Origin: Clusia tigrina
Lineage: Eukaryota; Arthropoda; Insecta; Diptera; Clusiidae
Length of the DNA stretch: 64,000 nt
NCBI GenBank assembly: GCA_920105625.2
Contig: OV050033.1
Span: 88,414,280-88,478,279 of the forward strand
Direction of reading: 5' to 3'
Shown in pieces: positions 35,985 through 48,840 of the stretch. Position numbers and translations under genes: made by a program. Position 1 is the stretch's first letter, and every line of letters begins with the position of its first letter. A model generated the notes under the pieces. The model worked only from the letters and a program-made list of their open reading frames with translations, made no database searches and was not told the origin of the DNA.

Positions 35985-36525
35985 TTAATATATCGTTCAC
36001 ACTTCGCTTGCTTACGGCTCTGTGTTTACGATCGGTGCGGTCTCGTTGTCATCCGTGTTCCGCGTTCGGTCGCTATAGTGTTGTTGTTGTTAATATATTC
36101 TTTCACACTCCGACTGCTTACGGCTCTGTGTTTACGATCGGTGCGCTCTCGTTGTCATCCGTGCTCCGCCTTCGGTCGCTGTAGTGTTGTTGTTGTTAAT
36201 ATATTCTTTCACACTCCGCCTGCTTACGGCTCTGTGTTTACGATCGGTGCGCTCTCGCTGTCATCCGTGCTCCGCCTTCGGTCGCTGTAGTGTTGTTGTT
36301 GTTAAAATACTGGTTTCTACTTCTTTGTGTTTACGATCGGCTCGCGTATGTGTGGTGCGCTCTCGTTGTCATCCGTGCTCCGCCTTCGGTCGCTGTAGTG
36401 TTGTTGTTGTTGCAAAGATTGGTTTGCACTCTGCCTGCTTACTGCTTTGTGTGTGCGATCGGTTAGCGTGTGTGTGATGCTCTTTCGGGTTTCTCTGTGT
36501 TCCGCCTTTGGTCGCTGCACTGTTG
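35985..36525. repeat. Five ~106-bp tandem units in LTR 2
   Basis: Unit starts at about 35985, 36090, 36196, 36302 and 36410 (spacing 105, 106, 106, 108). The first three share CTTACGGCTCTGTGTTTACG and the core CATCCGTGCTCCGCC. The fourth and fifth are more diverged (TTAAAATACTGG and TTGCAAAGATTGG starts). Located upstream of the TATA box in the LTR's own orientation, they may be transcriptional enhancer repeats. Confidence 0.9.
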
Positions 36526-36920
36526 TAGAAATGTTTGCTTGCTGTTTCTTTTCTCCTTTATAGCCGTACTAGTCCCTCTTGATGTTCTTTGTACTATTAA
36601 GCCGTCGTCGCCATCAGTCTAACTCTTTCGGTTTCTGTGCTCCTCACCACCTGTACGTTTATTGGTCCGATCGTCTGTGCGTAAATGTTTTGTGATACTT
36701 ATCCGCTGTCTTTGTTGTTGCATTTAGCGTGGGAGGTGGTTACCTTTTTAAGCTGCATGATATCGGGGATGGTTGCATGCTTGAATATTGTTTGTGGTTA
36801 AAACAAATAAAATATGGTGGACATCGTTATTTGTTTTTGGACTTAACACGGTCTCTGGTGGTAGCATATAGTTTTTGTTGTATATGCGGAAAATACTTCT
36901 GGTATTTTTCCGTCTTTACA

Positions 36921-39668
36921 ATATATACACTTATCTGCCTCAGTCGGCTTCTCAGTCGGCTTTGCAGCCACTGTCAGCGTCTCTGTAGGCATCTCAGTCG
37001 CTGCCGCTGTCGATTGGGGGGGTCTGCTGCCTTCACTATCCCTTTATTTACACCTATCTACCTCAGTCGGCGTGTTAAACGGTGTCGCAGCCTCTCTCAG
37101 CGTCTCTGTAGGCGTCTCAGTCGTTGCCGCTGTCGATTGGGGGGTCTGCTGCCTTCTCTATGCCTATATCTACCCCTCTCTGCCTCAGTTGGCGTCTCAG
37201 TCGGTGTCGCAACCTCTGTCAGCGTCTCTGTAGCCATCTCAGTCGCTGCCGTTGTCCATTGGGGAGTCTGCTGCCTTCGCTATGCCTATATCTACCCCTA
37301 TCTACCCCTATCTGCCTCAGTCGGCGTCTCAGATGGTGTCGCAGCCTCTGTCAGCGTCACTGTAGGCGTCGCAGTCGCAGCCGCTGTCGATGGGGGGGTC
37401 TGCTGCCTCCTCGATGCCTATATCTACCCCTATCTGCCTCAGTTGGCGTCTCAGTCGGTGTCGCAACCTCTGTCAGCGTCTCTGTAGCCATCTCAGTCGC
37501 TGCCGTTGTCCATTGGGGAGTCTGCTGCCTTCGCTATGCCTATATCTACCCCTATCTACCCCTATCTGCCTCAGTCGGCGTCTCAGATGGTGTCGCAGCC
37601 ACTGTCAGCGTCTCTGTAGGCGTCTCAGTCGTTGCCGCTGTCGATTGGGGGGTCTGCTGCCTTCTCTATGCCTATATCTACGCGTATCTACCTAATTCGG
37701 AGTCTCAACCGACGTCGCAGCCTCTGCCAACGTCTCTGTAGGCTTCTCAGTCGTTGCCGCTGTCGATTGGGGGGTCAGTTGCTTTCTCTATGACTATATC
37801 TACCCCTATCTGCCTCAGTCGGCGTCTCAGTCGTTGCCGCTTTCGATTGGGGGGTCTGTTGCCTTCTCTATGCCTCTATCTACCCCTATCTGCCTCAGTC
37901 GGCGTCTCAGTCGTTGCCGCTTTCGATTGGGGGGTCTGCTGCCTTCTCTATGCCTCTATCTACCCCTCTCTGCCTCAGTCAGCGTATCAGATGGTGTCGC
38001 AGCCACTGTCAGCGTCTCTGTAGGCGTCTCAGTCGTTGCCGCTGTCGATTGGGGGGTCTGCTGCGTTCTCTATGCCTATATCTACGCCTATCTACCTAAT
38101 TCGGCGTCTCAACCGACGTCGCAGCCTCTGCCAGCGTCTCTGTAGGCTTCTCAGTCGTTGCCGCTGTCGATTTGGGGGTCAGTTGCTTTCTCTATGCCTA
38201 TATCTACCCCTATCTGCCTCAGTCGGCGTCTCAGTCGTTGCCGCTTTCGATTGGGGGGTCTGTTGCCTTCTCTATGCCTCTATCTACCCCTATCTGCCTC
38301 AGTTGGCGTCTCAGTCGGTGTCGCAACTTCTGTCAGCGTCTCTGTAGGCGTCTCAGTCGCTGCCGTTGTCGATTGGGGAGTCTGCTGCTGTCTCTATGCC
38401 TATATCTACCCCTCTTTGCCTCAGTCGGCATCTCAGACGGCGTCGCAGTCTCTGTCAGCGTCTCTGTAGTCGTCCCAGTCGTTGCCGCTGTCGATTGGGG
38501 GGTCTGTTGTTTTCTCTATACCTATATCTACCCCTATCTGCCTCAGTCGGCGTCTCAGTCGGCGGCGCAGCCTCTGTCAGCGTCTCTGTTGGCATCTCAG
38601 TCGCTGCCGCTGTCGATTGGGGGGTCAGCTGCCCTCTCTATGCCTATATCTACCCCTCTCAGCCTCAGTCGGCGTCTCAGACGCCGTCGCAGTCTCTGTC
38701 AGCGTCTCTGTAGCCGTCTCAGTCGTTGCCGCTGTCGATTGGGGGGTCTGCTGCCTTCTCTATGCCTATATCTACCGGTATATGCCTCAGACGGCGTCTC
38801 AAGCGGCGTCGCAGCCTATGTCAGCGTCTCTGTAGGCGCCTCAGTCGTTGCCGCTGGCGATTGAGGGTCGTTGCCTTCTCTATGCCTATATCTACCCCTC
38901 TCTGCCTCATTCGGCGTCTCAGACGGCGTCGCAGTCTCTGTCAGCGTCTCTGTAGGCGTCTCAGTCGTTGCCGCTGTCGATTGGGGGGTCTCTTGCCTTC
39001 TCTATGCCTATATCTAGCCCTATCTGCCCCAGTAGGCGTCGCAACCTCTGTCAGCATCTCTGTAGGCGTCTCAGTCGCTCCCGCTGTCGATTGGGGGTCG
39101 CTGCCTTATCTATGCCTATATCTACCCCTTTATGCCCCAGTCGGCGTCGCAGCCTCTGTCAGCGTCTCTGTAGACGTCTCAGTCGTTGCCGCTGCCGATT
39201 GAGGGACTGTTGCCTCCTCTATGCCTATATCTACCCCTATCTGCCTCAGTCGGCGTCTCAGTCGTCGTCCCAGCCACTGTCAGCATCTCTGTAGGCGTAT
39301 CAGTTGCTGCCGCTGTCTATTGGGGAGTCTGCTGCTATCTTTATGCATGTATCTACCCCTATCTACCCCTATCTGCCTCAGTCGGCGTCTCAATCGGCGT
39401 CGCAGCCGCTGTCGATTGAGGGGTCTTCTGCCTTCTCTATGCTTATATCTACCGGTATCTACCCCTATCTGCCTCCGTCGGCGTCTCAGTCGGCGTCTCA
39501 GACGGCGTCTCAGTCGGCGTCGCAGCCACGGTCAGCGAATCTGTAGGCGTCTCAGTCGCAGCCGCTGTCGATTGGGGGGGTCTGCTGCCTTCTCTATGCT
39601 TATATCTACCGGTATCTGCCTCAGACGGCGTCTCAAGCGGCGTCGCAGCCTATGTCAGCGTCTCTGTA
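36921..39668. repeat. Satellite array, type B block 4
   Basis: The block starts with the same 0.4 kb as after LTR 1. A segment with GTTGTCCATTGGGGAGTC is repeated at about 37.2 and 37.5 kb. From about 38.16 kb begins the module that recurs at 41.32, 42.75 and 45.32 kb (diagnostic TTTGGGGGTCAGTTGC, GTCTGCTGCTGTCTC, CTACCGGTATATGCC, TTGGGGGTCGCTGCC). It ends at the B-to-A junction GTAGGCGCCTCAGTCGCTGC. Confidence 0.93.
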
Positions 39669-40821
39669 GGCGCCTCAGTCGCTGCCGCCGTCGATTGGGG
39701 GGTCTGCTGACTTCTGTATTCCTATTTCTACCCCTATCTGCCTCAGTCGGCAGCTCAGTCGGCGTCGCAGCCTCTGTCAGCGTCTCTGTAGGCGTCTCAG
39801 TCGCTGCCGCTGCCGATTGGGGGGGGTCTCCTGCCTTCTCTATGCCAATATCTACCCCTATCTGAATCAGTTGGCGTCTCAGTCGGCGTCGCAGCCTCTG
39901 TCAGCCTCTCTGAGTGCGTCTCAGTCGCTGCCGCTGTCGATTGTAGGGTCTGATGCCTTCTCTATGCCTATGTCTACCCCTCTCTGCCTCAGCCGGCGTC
40001 TCAGTCTTCGTCGCAGCTTCTGTCAGCGTCGCAGCCTCTGTCAGCGTCTCTGTAGGCGTCTCAGTCGCTGCCGCTGTCGATTGGGGGGTCTGCTGACTTC
40101 TGTATTCCTATTTCTACCCCTATCTGCCTCAGTCGGCTGCTCAGTCGGCGTCGCAGCCTCTATCAGCGTCTCTGTAGGCGTCTCAGTCGCTGCCGCCGTC
40201 GATTGGGGGGTCTGCTGCATTCTCTATGCCAATATCTACCCCTATCTGAATCAGTTGGCGTCTGAGTCGGCGTCGCAGCCTCTGTCAGCATCTCTGAAAG
40301 CGTCTCAGTCGCTGCAGCTGTCGATTGGGTAGTCTGCTGCCTTCTATATGCCTATATCCACCCCTAACTGCCTCAGTCGGCGTCTCAGTCGCTGCCGCTG
40401 CCGATTGGGGGGTCTGATGCCTCCGCTATGCCTATATCTACCCCTCTCTGCCTCATCCGGCGTCTCAATCGGCGTCGCAGCGTCTGTCAGCGTCGCAGCG
40501 TCTGTCAGCGTCGCAGCGTCTGTCAGCGTCGCAGCGTCTGTCAGCGTCTCTGTAGGCGTCTCAGTCGCTGCCGCTGTCGATTGGGGGGGTCTGCTGCCTT
40601 CTCTATGCCAATATCTACCCTTATCTGCCTCAGTCGGCGTCTCAGTCGGCGTCTCAGTCGGCATCGCAGCCATTGTCAGCGTCTATGTAGGCGTCTCAGT
40701 TGCTGCAGCTGTCGATTGGGGGGCTGCTGCCTTCTCTATGCCCATATATACCCCTACCTGCCTCAGTCGGCGTCGCAGCCTCTGTCAGCGTCTCTCTAAG
40801 CGTCTCAGTCGCTGCCGCTGT
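39669..40821. repeat. Satellite array, type A block 3
   Basis: A-type island of about nine units with TGCTGACTTCTGTATTCC at about 39711 and 40091. It closely resembles 28.6-29.7 kb, and both flanks are B-type. It contains the four-copy 18-bp expansion at 40473-40544. Confidence 0.91.
40473..40544. repeat. 18-bp sub-repeat, four copies
   Basis: Four tandem copies of CGTCGCAGCGTCTGTCAG. The paralogous unit has two copies at 29376-29411, three at 47111-47164 and four at 50795-50866, so the number is polymorphic between copies of the same module. Confidence 0.92.
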
Positions 40822-43800
40822 CGATTGGGGAGTCTGCTGCCTTCGCTATGCCTATATCTACCCCTATCTACCCCTATCTGCCTCAGTCGGCGTCTTCATC
40901 GGCGGCGCAGCCTCTGTCAGCGTCACTGTAGGCGTCGCAGTCGCAGCCGCTGTCGATGGGGGGTCTGCTGCCTCCTCGATGCTTATATCTACCCCTATCT
41001 GCCTCAGTTGGCGTCTCAGTCGGTGTCGCAACCTCTGTCAGCGTCTCTGTAGCCATCTCAGTCGCTGCCGTTGTCCATTGGGGAGTCTGCTGCCTTCGCT
41101 ATGCCTATATCTACCCCTATCTACCCCTATCTGCCTCAGTCGGCGTCTCAGATGGTGTCGCAGCCACTGTCAGCGTCTCTGTAGGCGTCTCAGTCGTTGC
41201 CGCTGTCGATTGGGGGGTCTGCTGCGTTCTCTATGCCTATATCTACGCCTATCTACCTAATTCGGCGTCTCAACCGACGTCGCAGCCTCTGCCAGCGTCT
41301 CTGTAGGCTTCTCAGTCGTTGCCGCTGTCGATTTGGGGGTCAGTTGCTTTCTCTATGCCTATATCTACCCCTATCTGCCTCAGTCGGCGTCTCAGTCGTT
41401 GCCGCTGTCGATTGGGGGGTCTGTTGCCTTCTCTATGCCTCTATCTACCCCTATCTGCCTCAGTTGGCGTCTCAGTCGGTGTCGCAACCTCTGTCAGCGT
41501 CTCTGTAGGCGTCTCAGTCGCTGCCGTTGTCGATTGGGGAGTCTGCTGCTGTCTCTATGCCTATATCTACCCCTCTTTGCCTCAGTCGGCATCTCAGACG
41601 GCGTCGCAGTCTCTGTCAGCGTCTCTGTAGGCGTCCCAGTCGTTGCCGCTGTCGATTGGGGGGTCTGTTGCCTTCTCTATACCTATATCTACCCCTATCT
41701 GCCTCAGTCGGCGTCTCAGTCGGCGGCGCAGCCTCTGTCAGCGTCTCTGTTGGCATCTCAGTCGCTGCCGCTGTCGATTGGGGGGTCAGCTGCCCTCTCT
41801 ATGCCTATATCTACCCCTCTCAGCCTCAGTCGGCGTCTCAGACGCCGTCGCAGTCTCTGTCAGCGTCTCTGTAGCCGTCTCAGTCGTTGCCGCTGTCGAT
41901 TGGGAGGTCTGCTGCCTTCTCTATGCCTATATCTACCGGTATATGCCTCAGACGGCGTCTCAAGCGGCGTCGCAGCCTATGTCAGCGTCTCTGTAGGCGC
42001 CTCAGTCGTTGCCGCTGGCGATTGGGGGTCGTTGCCTTCTCTATGCCTATATCTACCCCTCTCTGCCTCATTCGGCGTCTCAGACGGCGTCGCAGTCTCT
42101 GTCAGCGTCTCTGTAGGCGTCTCAGTCGTTGCCGCTGTCGATTGGGGTTCTCTTGCCTTCTCTATGCCTATATCTAGCCCTATCTGCCCCAGTAGGCGTC
42201 GCAACCTCTGTCAGCATCTCTGTAGGCGTCTCAGTCGCTCCCGCTGTCGATTGGGGGTCGCTGCCTTATCTATGCCTATATCTACCCCTTTATGCCCCAG
42301 TCGGCGTCGCAGCCTCTGTCAGCGTCTCTGTAGACGTCTCAGTCGTTGCCGCTGCCGATTGAGGGACTGTTGCCTCCTCTATGCCTATATCTACCCCTAT
42401 CTGCCTCAGTCGGCGTCTCAGTCGTTGCCGCTTTCGATTGGGGGGTCTGTTGCCTTCTCTATGCCTCTATCTACCCCTATCTGCCTCAGTCGGCATCTCA
42501 GTCGTTGCCGCTTTCGATTGGGGGGTCTGTTGCCTTCTCTATGCCTCTATCTACCCCTCTCTGCCTCAGTCAGCGTCTCAGATGGTGTCGCAGCCACTGT
42601 CAGCGTCTCTGTAGGCGTCTCAGTCGTTGCCGCTGTCGATTGGGGGGTCTGCTGCGTTCTCTATGCCTATATCTACGCCTATCTACCTAATTCGGCGTCT
42701 CAACCGACGTCGCAGCCTCTGCCAGCGTCTCTGTAGGCTTCTCAGTCGTTGCCGCTGTCGATTTGGGGGTCAGTTGCTTTCTCTATGCCTATATCTACCC
42801 CTATCTGCCTCAGTCGGCGTCTCAGTCGTTGCCGCTTTCGATTGGGGGGTCTGTTGCCTTCTCTATGCCTCTATCTACCCCTATCTGCCTCAGTTGGCGT
42901 CTCAGTCGGTGTCGCAACCTCTGTCAGCGTCTCTGTAGGCGTCTCAGTCGCTGCAGTTGTCGATTGGGGAGTCTGCTGCTGTCTCTATGCCTATATCTAC
43001 CCCTCTTTGCCTCAGTCGGCATCTCAGACGGCGTCGCAGTCTCTGTCAGCGTCTCTGTAGGCGTCCCAGTCGTTGCCGCTGTCGATTGGGGGGTCTGTTG
43101 CCTTCTCTATACCTATATCTACCCCTATCTGCCTCAGTCGGCGTCTCAGTCGGCGGCGCAGCCTCTGTCAGCGTCTCTGTTGGCATCTCAGTCGCTGCCG
43201 CTGTCGATTGGGGGGTCAGCTGCCCTCTCTATGCCTATATCTACCCCTCTCAGCCTCAGTCGGCGTCTCAGACGCCGTCGCAGTCTCTGTCAGCGTCTCT
43301 GTAGCCGTCTCAGTCGTTGCCGCTGTCGATTGGGGGGTCTGCTGCCTTCTCTATGCCTATATCTACCGGTATATGCCTCAGACGGCGTCTCAAGCGGCGT
43401 CGCAGCCTATGTCAGCGTCTCTGTAGGCGCCTCAGTCGTTGCCGCTGGCGATTGGGGGTCGTTGCCTTCTCTATGCCTATATCTACCCCTCTCTGCCTCA
43501 TTCGGCGTCTCAGACGGCGTCGCAGTCTCTGTCAGCGTCTCTGTAGGCGTCTCAGTCGTTGCCGCTGTCGATTGGGGGGTCTCTTGCCTTCTCTATGCCT
43601 ATATCTAGCCCTATCTGCCCCAGTAGGCGTCGCAACCTCTGTCAGCATCTCTGTAGGCGTCTCAGTCGCTCCCGCTGTCGATTGGGGGTCGCTGCCTTAT
43701 CTATGCCTATATCTACCCCTTTATGCCCCAGTCGGCGTCGCAGCCTCTGTCAGCGTCTCTGTAGACGTCTCAGTCGTTGCCGCTGCCGATTGAGGGACTG

Positions 43801-44260
43801 TTGCCTCCTCTATGCCTATATCTACCCCTATCTGCCTCAGTCGGCGTCTCAGTCGTCGTCCCAGCCACTGTCAGCATCTCTGTAGGCGTCTCAGTTGCTG
43901 CCGCTGTCTATTGGGGAGTCTGCTGCTATCTTTATGCATATATCTACCCCTATCTACCCCTATCTGCCTCAGTCGGCGTCTCAATCGGCGTCGCAGCCGC
44001 TGTCGATTGAGGGGTCTTCTGCCTTCTCTATGCTTATATCTACCGGTATCTACCCCTATCTGCCTCCGTCGGCGTCTCAGTCGGCGTCTCAGACGGCGTC
44101 TCAGTCGGCGTCGCAGCCACGGTCAGCGAATCTGTAGGCGTCTCAGTCGCAGCCGCTGTCGATTGGGGGGGTCTGCTGCCTTCTCTATGCTTATATCTAC
44201 CGGTATCTGCCTCAGACGGCGTCTCAAGCGGCGTCGCAGCCTATGTCAGCGTCTCTGTAG
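40822..44260. repeat. Satellite array, type B block 5 with a tandem ~1.43-kb module
   Basis: About 41197-42400 recurs at about 42627-43830 with an offset of 1430-1431 bp, nearly unchanged; the same module is at 38.04 kb (offset about 3161). Differences seen include TTGCAGTTGTC near 42955 for TTGCCGTTGTC. The block therefore holds two tandem copies of a higher-order module of about 12 units. Confidence 0.92.
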
Positions 44261-45033
44261 GCGCCTCAGTCGCTGCCGCCGTCGATTGGGGGGTCTGCTG
44301 ACTTCTGTATTCCTATTTCTACCCCTATCTGCCTCAGTCGGCAGCTCAGTCGGCGTCGCAGCCTCTGTCAGCGTCTCTGTAGGCGTCTCAGTCGCTGCCG
44401 CTGCCGATTGGGGGGGGTCTCCTGCCTTCTCTATGCCAATATCTACCCCTATCTGAATCAGTTGGCGTCTCAGTCGGCGTCGCAGCCTCTGTCAGCCTCT
44501 CTGAATGCGTCTCAGTCGCTGCCGCTGTCGATTGGGGGGTCTGATGCCTTCTCTATGCCTATGTCTACCCCTCTCTGCCTCAGCCGGCGTCTCAGTCTTC
44601 GTCGCAGCTTCTGTCAGCGTCGCAGCCTCTGTCAGCGTCTCTGTAGGCGTCTCAGTCGCTGCCGCTGTCGATTGGGGGGTCTGCTGACTTCTGTATTCCT
44701 ATTTCTACCCCTATCTGCCTCAGTCGGCAGCTTAGTCGGCGTCGCAGCCTCTATCAGCGTCTCTGTAGGCGTCTCAGTCGCTGCCGCCGTCGATTGGGTA
44801 GTCTGCTGCCTTCTCTATGCCTATATCTACCCTTATCTGCCTCAGTCGGCCTCTCAGTCGGCGTCTCAGTCGGCATCGCAGCCATTGTCAGCGTCTATGT
44901 AGGCGTCTCAGTTGCTGCAGCTGTTGATTGGGGGGCTGCTGCCTCCTCTATGCCCATATATACCCCTACCTGCCTCAGTCGGCGTCGCAGCCTCTGTCAG
45001 CGTCTCTCTAAGCGTCTCAGTCGCTGCCGCTGT
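44261..45033. repeat. Satellite array, type A block 4
   Basis: Short island of about six units with both junctions of the type seen at 39669 and 40822. Compared with block 3 it lacks the units carrying the 18-bp expansion, so it is an internally deleted version. A GATTGGGTAGTCTGC variant near 44795 matches 40325 and 50645. Confidence 0.9.
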
Positions 45034-46770
45034 CGATTGGGGAGTCTGCTGCCTTCGCTATGCCTATATCTACCCCTATCTACCCCTATCTGCCTCAGTC
45101 GGCGTCTTCATCGGCGGCGCAGCCTCTGCCAGCGTCTCTGTAGGCTTCTCAGTCGTTGCCGCTGTCGATTGGGGGGTCAGTTGCTTTCTCTATGACTATA
45201 TCTACCCCTATCTGCCTCAGTCGGCGTCTCAGTCGTTGCCGCTTTCGATTGGGGGGTCTGTTGCCTTCTCTATGCCTCTATCTACCAATATCTGCCTCAG
45301 TCGGCGTCTCAGTCGTTGCCGCTTTCGATTGGGGGGTCTGTTGCCTTCTCTATGCCTCTATCTACCCCTATCTGCCTCAGTTGGCGTCTCAGTCGGTGTC
45401 GCAACCTCTGTCAGCGTCTCTGTAGGCGTCTCAGTCGCTGCCGTTGTCGATTGGGGAGTCTGCTGCTGTCTCTATGCCTATATCTACCCCTCTTTGCCTC
45501 AGTCGGCATCTCAGACGGCGTCGCAGTCTCTGTCAGCGTCTCTGTAGGCGTCCCAGTCGTTGCCGCTGTCGATTGGGGGGTCTGTTGCCTTCTCTATACC
45601 TATATCTACCCCTATCTGCCTCAGTCGGCGTCTCAGTCGGCGGCGCAGCCTCTGTCAGCGTCTCTGTTGGCATCTCAGTCGCTGCCGCTGTCGATTGGGG
45701 GGTCAGCTGCCCTCTCTATGCCTATATCTACCCCTCTCAGCCTCAGTCGGCGTCTCAGACGCCGTCGCAGTCTCTGTCAGCGTCTCTGTAGCCGTCTTAG
45801 TCGTTGCCGCTGTCGATTGGGGGGTCTGCTGCCTTCTCTATGCCTATATCTACCGGTATATGCCTCAGACGGCGTCTCAAGCGGCGTCGCAGCCTATGTC
45901 AGCGTCTCTGTAGGCGCCTCAGTCGTTGCCGCTGGCGATTGGGGGTCGTTGCCTTCTCTATGCCTATATCTACCCCTCTCTGCCTCATTCGGCGTCTCAG
46001 ACGGCGTCGCAGTCTCTGTCAGCGTCTCTGTAGGCGTCTCAGTCGTTGCCGCTGTCGATTGGGGGGTCTCTTGCCTTCTCTATGCCTATATCTAGCCCTA
46101 TCTGCCTCAGAAGGCGTCGCAACCTCTGTCAGCATCTCTGTAGGCGTCTCAGTCGCTCCCGCTGTCGATTGGGGGTCGCTGCCTTATCTATGCCTATATC
46201 TACCCCTTTATGCCCCAGTCGGCGTCGCAGCCTCTGTCAGCGTCTCTGTAGACGTCTCAGTCGTTGCCGCTGCCGATTGAGGGACTGTTGCCTCCTCTAT
46301 GCCTATATCTACCCCTATCTGCCTCAGTCGGCGTCTCAGTCGTCGTCCCAGCCACTGTCAGCATCTCTGTAGGCGCCTCAGTTGCTGCCGCTGTCTATTG
46401 GGGAGTCTGCTGCTATCTTTATGCATATATCTACCCCTATCTACCCCTATCTGCCTCAGTCGGCGTCTCAATCGGCGTCGCAGCCGCTGTCGATTGAGGG
46501 GTCTTCTGCCTTCTCTATGCTTATATCTACCGGTATCTACCCCTATCTGCCTCCGTCGGCGTCTCAGTCGGCGTCTCAGACGGCGTCTCAGTCGGCGTCT
46601 CAGACGGCGTCTCAGTCGGCGTCGCAGCCACGGTCAGCGAATCTGTAGGCGTCTCAGTCGCAGCCGCTGTCGATTGGGGCGGTCTGCTGCCTTCTCTATG
46701 CTTATATCTACCGGTATCTGCCTCAGACGGCGTCTCAAGCGGCGTCGCAGCCTATGTCAGCGTCTCTCTA
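45034..46770. repeat. Satellite array, type B block 6
   Basis: About 45.32-46.77 kb repeats 42.83-44.27 kb with an offset of 2487 bp. Near 46580-46620 the run of 12-bp motifs alternating CAGTCGG and CAGACGG is longer by 24 bp than in the copies at 39.5 and 44.1 kb. Confidence 0.91.
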
Positions 46771-48840
46771 GGCGCCTCAGTCGCTGCCGCCGTCGATTGG
46801 GGGGTCTGCTGACTTCTGTATTCCTATTTCTACCCCTATCTGCCTCAGTCGGCAGCTCAGTCGGCGTCGCAGCCTCTGTCAGCGTCTCTGTAGGCGTCTC
46901 AGTCGCTGCCGCTGCCGATTGGGGGGGGTCTCCTGCCTTCTCTATGCCAATATGTACCCCTATCTGAATCAGTTGGCGTCTCAGTCGGCGTCGCAGCCTC
47001 TGTCAGCCTCTCTGAATGCGTCTCAGTCGCTGCCGCTGTCGATTGGGGGGTCTGATGCCTTCTCTATGCCTATGTCTACCCCTCTCTGCCTCAGCCGGCG
47101 TCTCAGTCTTCGTCGCAGCGTCTGTCAGCATCGCAGCGTCTGTCAGCGTCGCAGCGTCTGTCAGCGTCTCTGTAGGCGTCTCAGTCGCTGCCGCTGTCGA
47201 TTGGGGGGGTCTGCTGCCTTCTCTATGCCAATATCTACCCTTATCTGCCTCAGTCGGCGTCTCAGTCGGCGTCTCAGTCGGCGTCTCAGTCGGCATCGCA
47301 GCCATTGTCAGCGTCTATGTAGGCGTCTCAGTTGCTGCAGCTGTCGATTGGGGGGCTGCTGCCTTCTCTATGCCCATATATACCCCTACCTGCCTCAGTC
47401 GGCGTCGCAGCCTCTGTCAGCGTCTCTCTAAGCGTCTCAGTCGCTGCCGCTGTCGATTGGGGGGGGTCTGCTGCCTTCTCTATGCCCATATCTACCCATC
47501 TCTGCCTCAGCTGGCGTCTCAGTCGGCGTCGCAGCATCTGTCAGCGTCTCTAATGGCGTCTCAGTCACTGCCACTGTCGATTAGGGGGTCTGCTGACTTC
47601 TGTATTCCTATTTCTACCCCTATCTGCCTCAGTCGGCAGCTCAGTCGGCGTCGCAGCCTCTGTCAGCGTCTCTGTAGGCGTCTCAGTCGCTGCCGCTGCC
47701 GATTGGGGGGGGTCTGCTGCCTTCTCTATGCCAATATCTACCCTTATCTGCCTCAGTCGGCGTCTCAGTCAGCGTCGCAGCCTCTGTCAGCCTCTCTGAA
47801 TGCGTCTCAGTCGCTGCCGCTGTCGATTGGGGGGTCTGCTGCCTTCTCTATGCCTATATCTACCCCTACCTGCCTCAGTCGGCATCTCAGTCGGCGTCGC
47901 AGCCACTGTCAGCGTCTCTCTAGGCGTCTCAGTCGCTGCCGCCGTCGATTGGGGGGTCTGCTGCATTATCTATGCCAATATCCACTCCTATCTGCCTCAG
48001 TTGGCGTCGAAGCCTCTGTCAGCGTCTCTCTAGGCGTCTCAGTCGCTGCCGTCGTCGATTGGGGGGTCTGCTGCATTCTCTATGCCAATATCTACCGCTA
48101 TCAGCCTCAGTCGGCGTCGCAGCCTCTGTCAGCGTCTCTGTAGGCGTCTCAGTAGCTACCGCTGTCGGATGGGGGTCTGCTGCCTTCTGTATGCCTATAT
48201 CTACCCCTATCTGCCTCAGTCGGTATCACAGTCGGCTTCGCAGCCTCTGTCAGCGTCTCTGTAGGCGTCTCAGTCGCTGCCGCTGTCGACTGGGAGGGTC
48301 TGATGCCTTCTCTATGCCTATATCTACCCCTCTCTGCCTCAGCCGACGTCTCAGTCGGCGTCGCAGCGTCTGTCAGCGTCGCAGCCTCTGTCAGCGTTTC
48401 TGTAGGCATCTCAGTCGCTGCCGCTGTCGATTGGGGGGTCTGCTGCCTTCTCTATGCCAATATCTACCATTATCTGCCTCAGTCGGCGTCTCAGTCGGCG
48501 TCTCAGTCGGCATCGCAGCCATTGTCAGCGTCTATGTAGGCATCTCAGTTGCTGCCGCTGTCGATTGGGGGGTCTGCTGCCTTCTCTATGCCTATATCTA
48601 CCCCTACCTGCCTCAGTCGGCATCTCAGTCGGCGTCGCAGCCTCTGTCAGCGTCTCTCTAGGCGCCTCAGTCGCTGCCGCCGTCGATTGGGGGGTCTGCT
48701 GCATTCTCTATGCCAATATCTACCCCTATCTGCCTCAGTTGGCGTCTCAGTCGGCGTCGCAGCCTCTGTCAGCATCTCTGAAAGCGTCTCAGTCGCTGCA
48801 GCTGTCGATTGGGGGGTCTGCTGCCTTCTCTATGCCTATA
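46771..48840. repeat. Satellite array, type A block 5
   Basis: The block starts at the B-to-A junction in the CTCTCTAGGCGCC form (shared with 28571 and 50378; the copies at 39669 and 44261 have CTCTGTAGGCGCC). A three-copy 18-bp expansion lies at 47111-47164. About 47.5-48.2 kb is closely related to 51.2-51.9 kb. The block ends at CTACGCCCATCTGCC. Confidence 0.91.

Larger units (their letters stand above)
35255..36920 (-). mobile_element. Solo LTR 2
   Basis: At 1666 bp, this is the long form of the LTR, with five 106-bp-type units. The end sequences are as in LTR 1. Differences from LTR 1 seen by eye include GGGTCCC for GGATCCC, TTTATAAG for TTTGTAAG and CACTCCG for CACACCG. It differs from LTR 3 at only about three positions I could find (for example GCTAGATC versus GCTGGATC and GTTATTGTGG versus GTTGTTGTGG). 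LTRs 2 and 3 are therefore the most recently separated pair. Confidence 0.84.

Noticed and set aside
36317..36520. Minus-strand 67-residue Gln/Arg-rich frame in the LTR
   Set aside because: Lies in the upstream (U3-like) repeats; low complexity (QQQQ from CAA runs) and no match to a gag motif I can recognise.
41333..42736. 467-residue + strand open frame
   Set aside because: It runs through about 11 satellite units, switching between the repeat's two stop-poor frames at G-tracts. Residue pattern (SASVGVSV, CLSRRLSRRRS) is just the unit translated in its frames. No start context, intron signals or domain.
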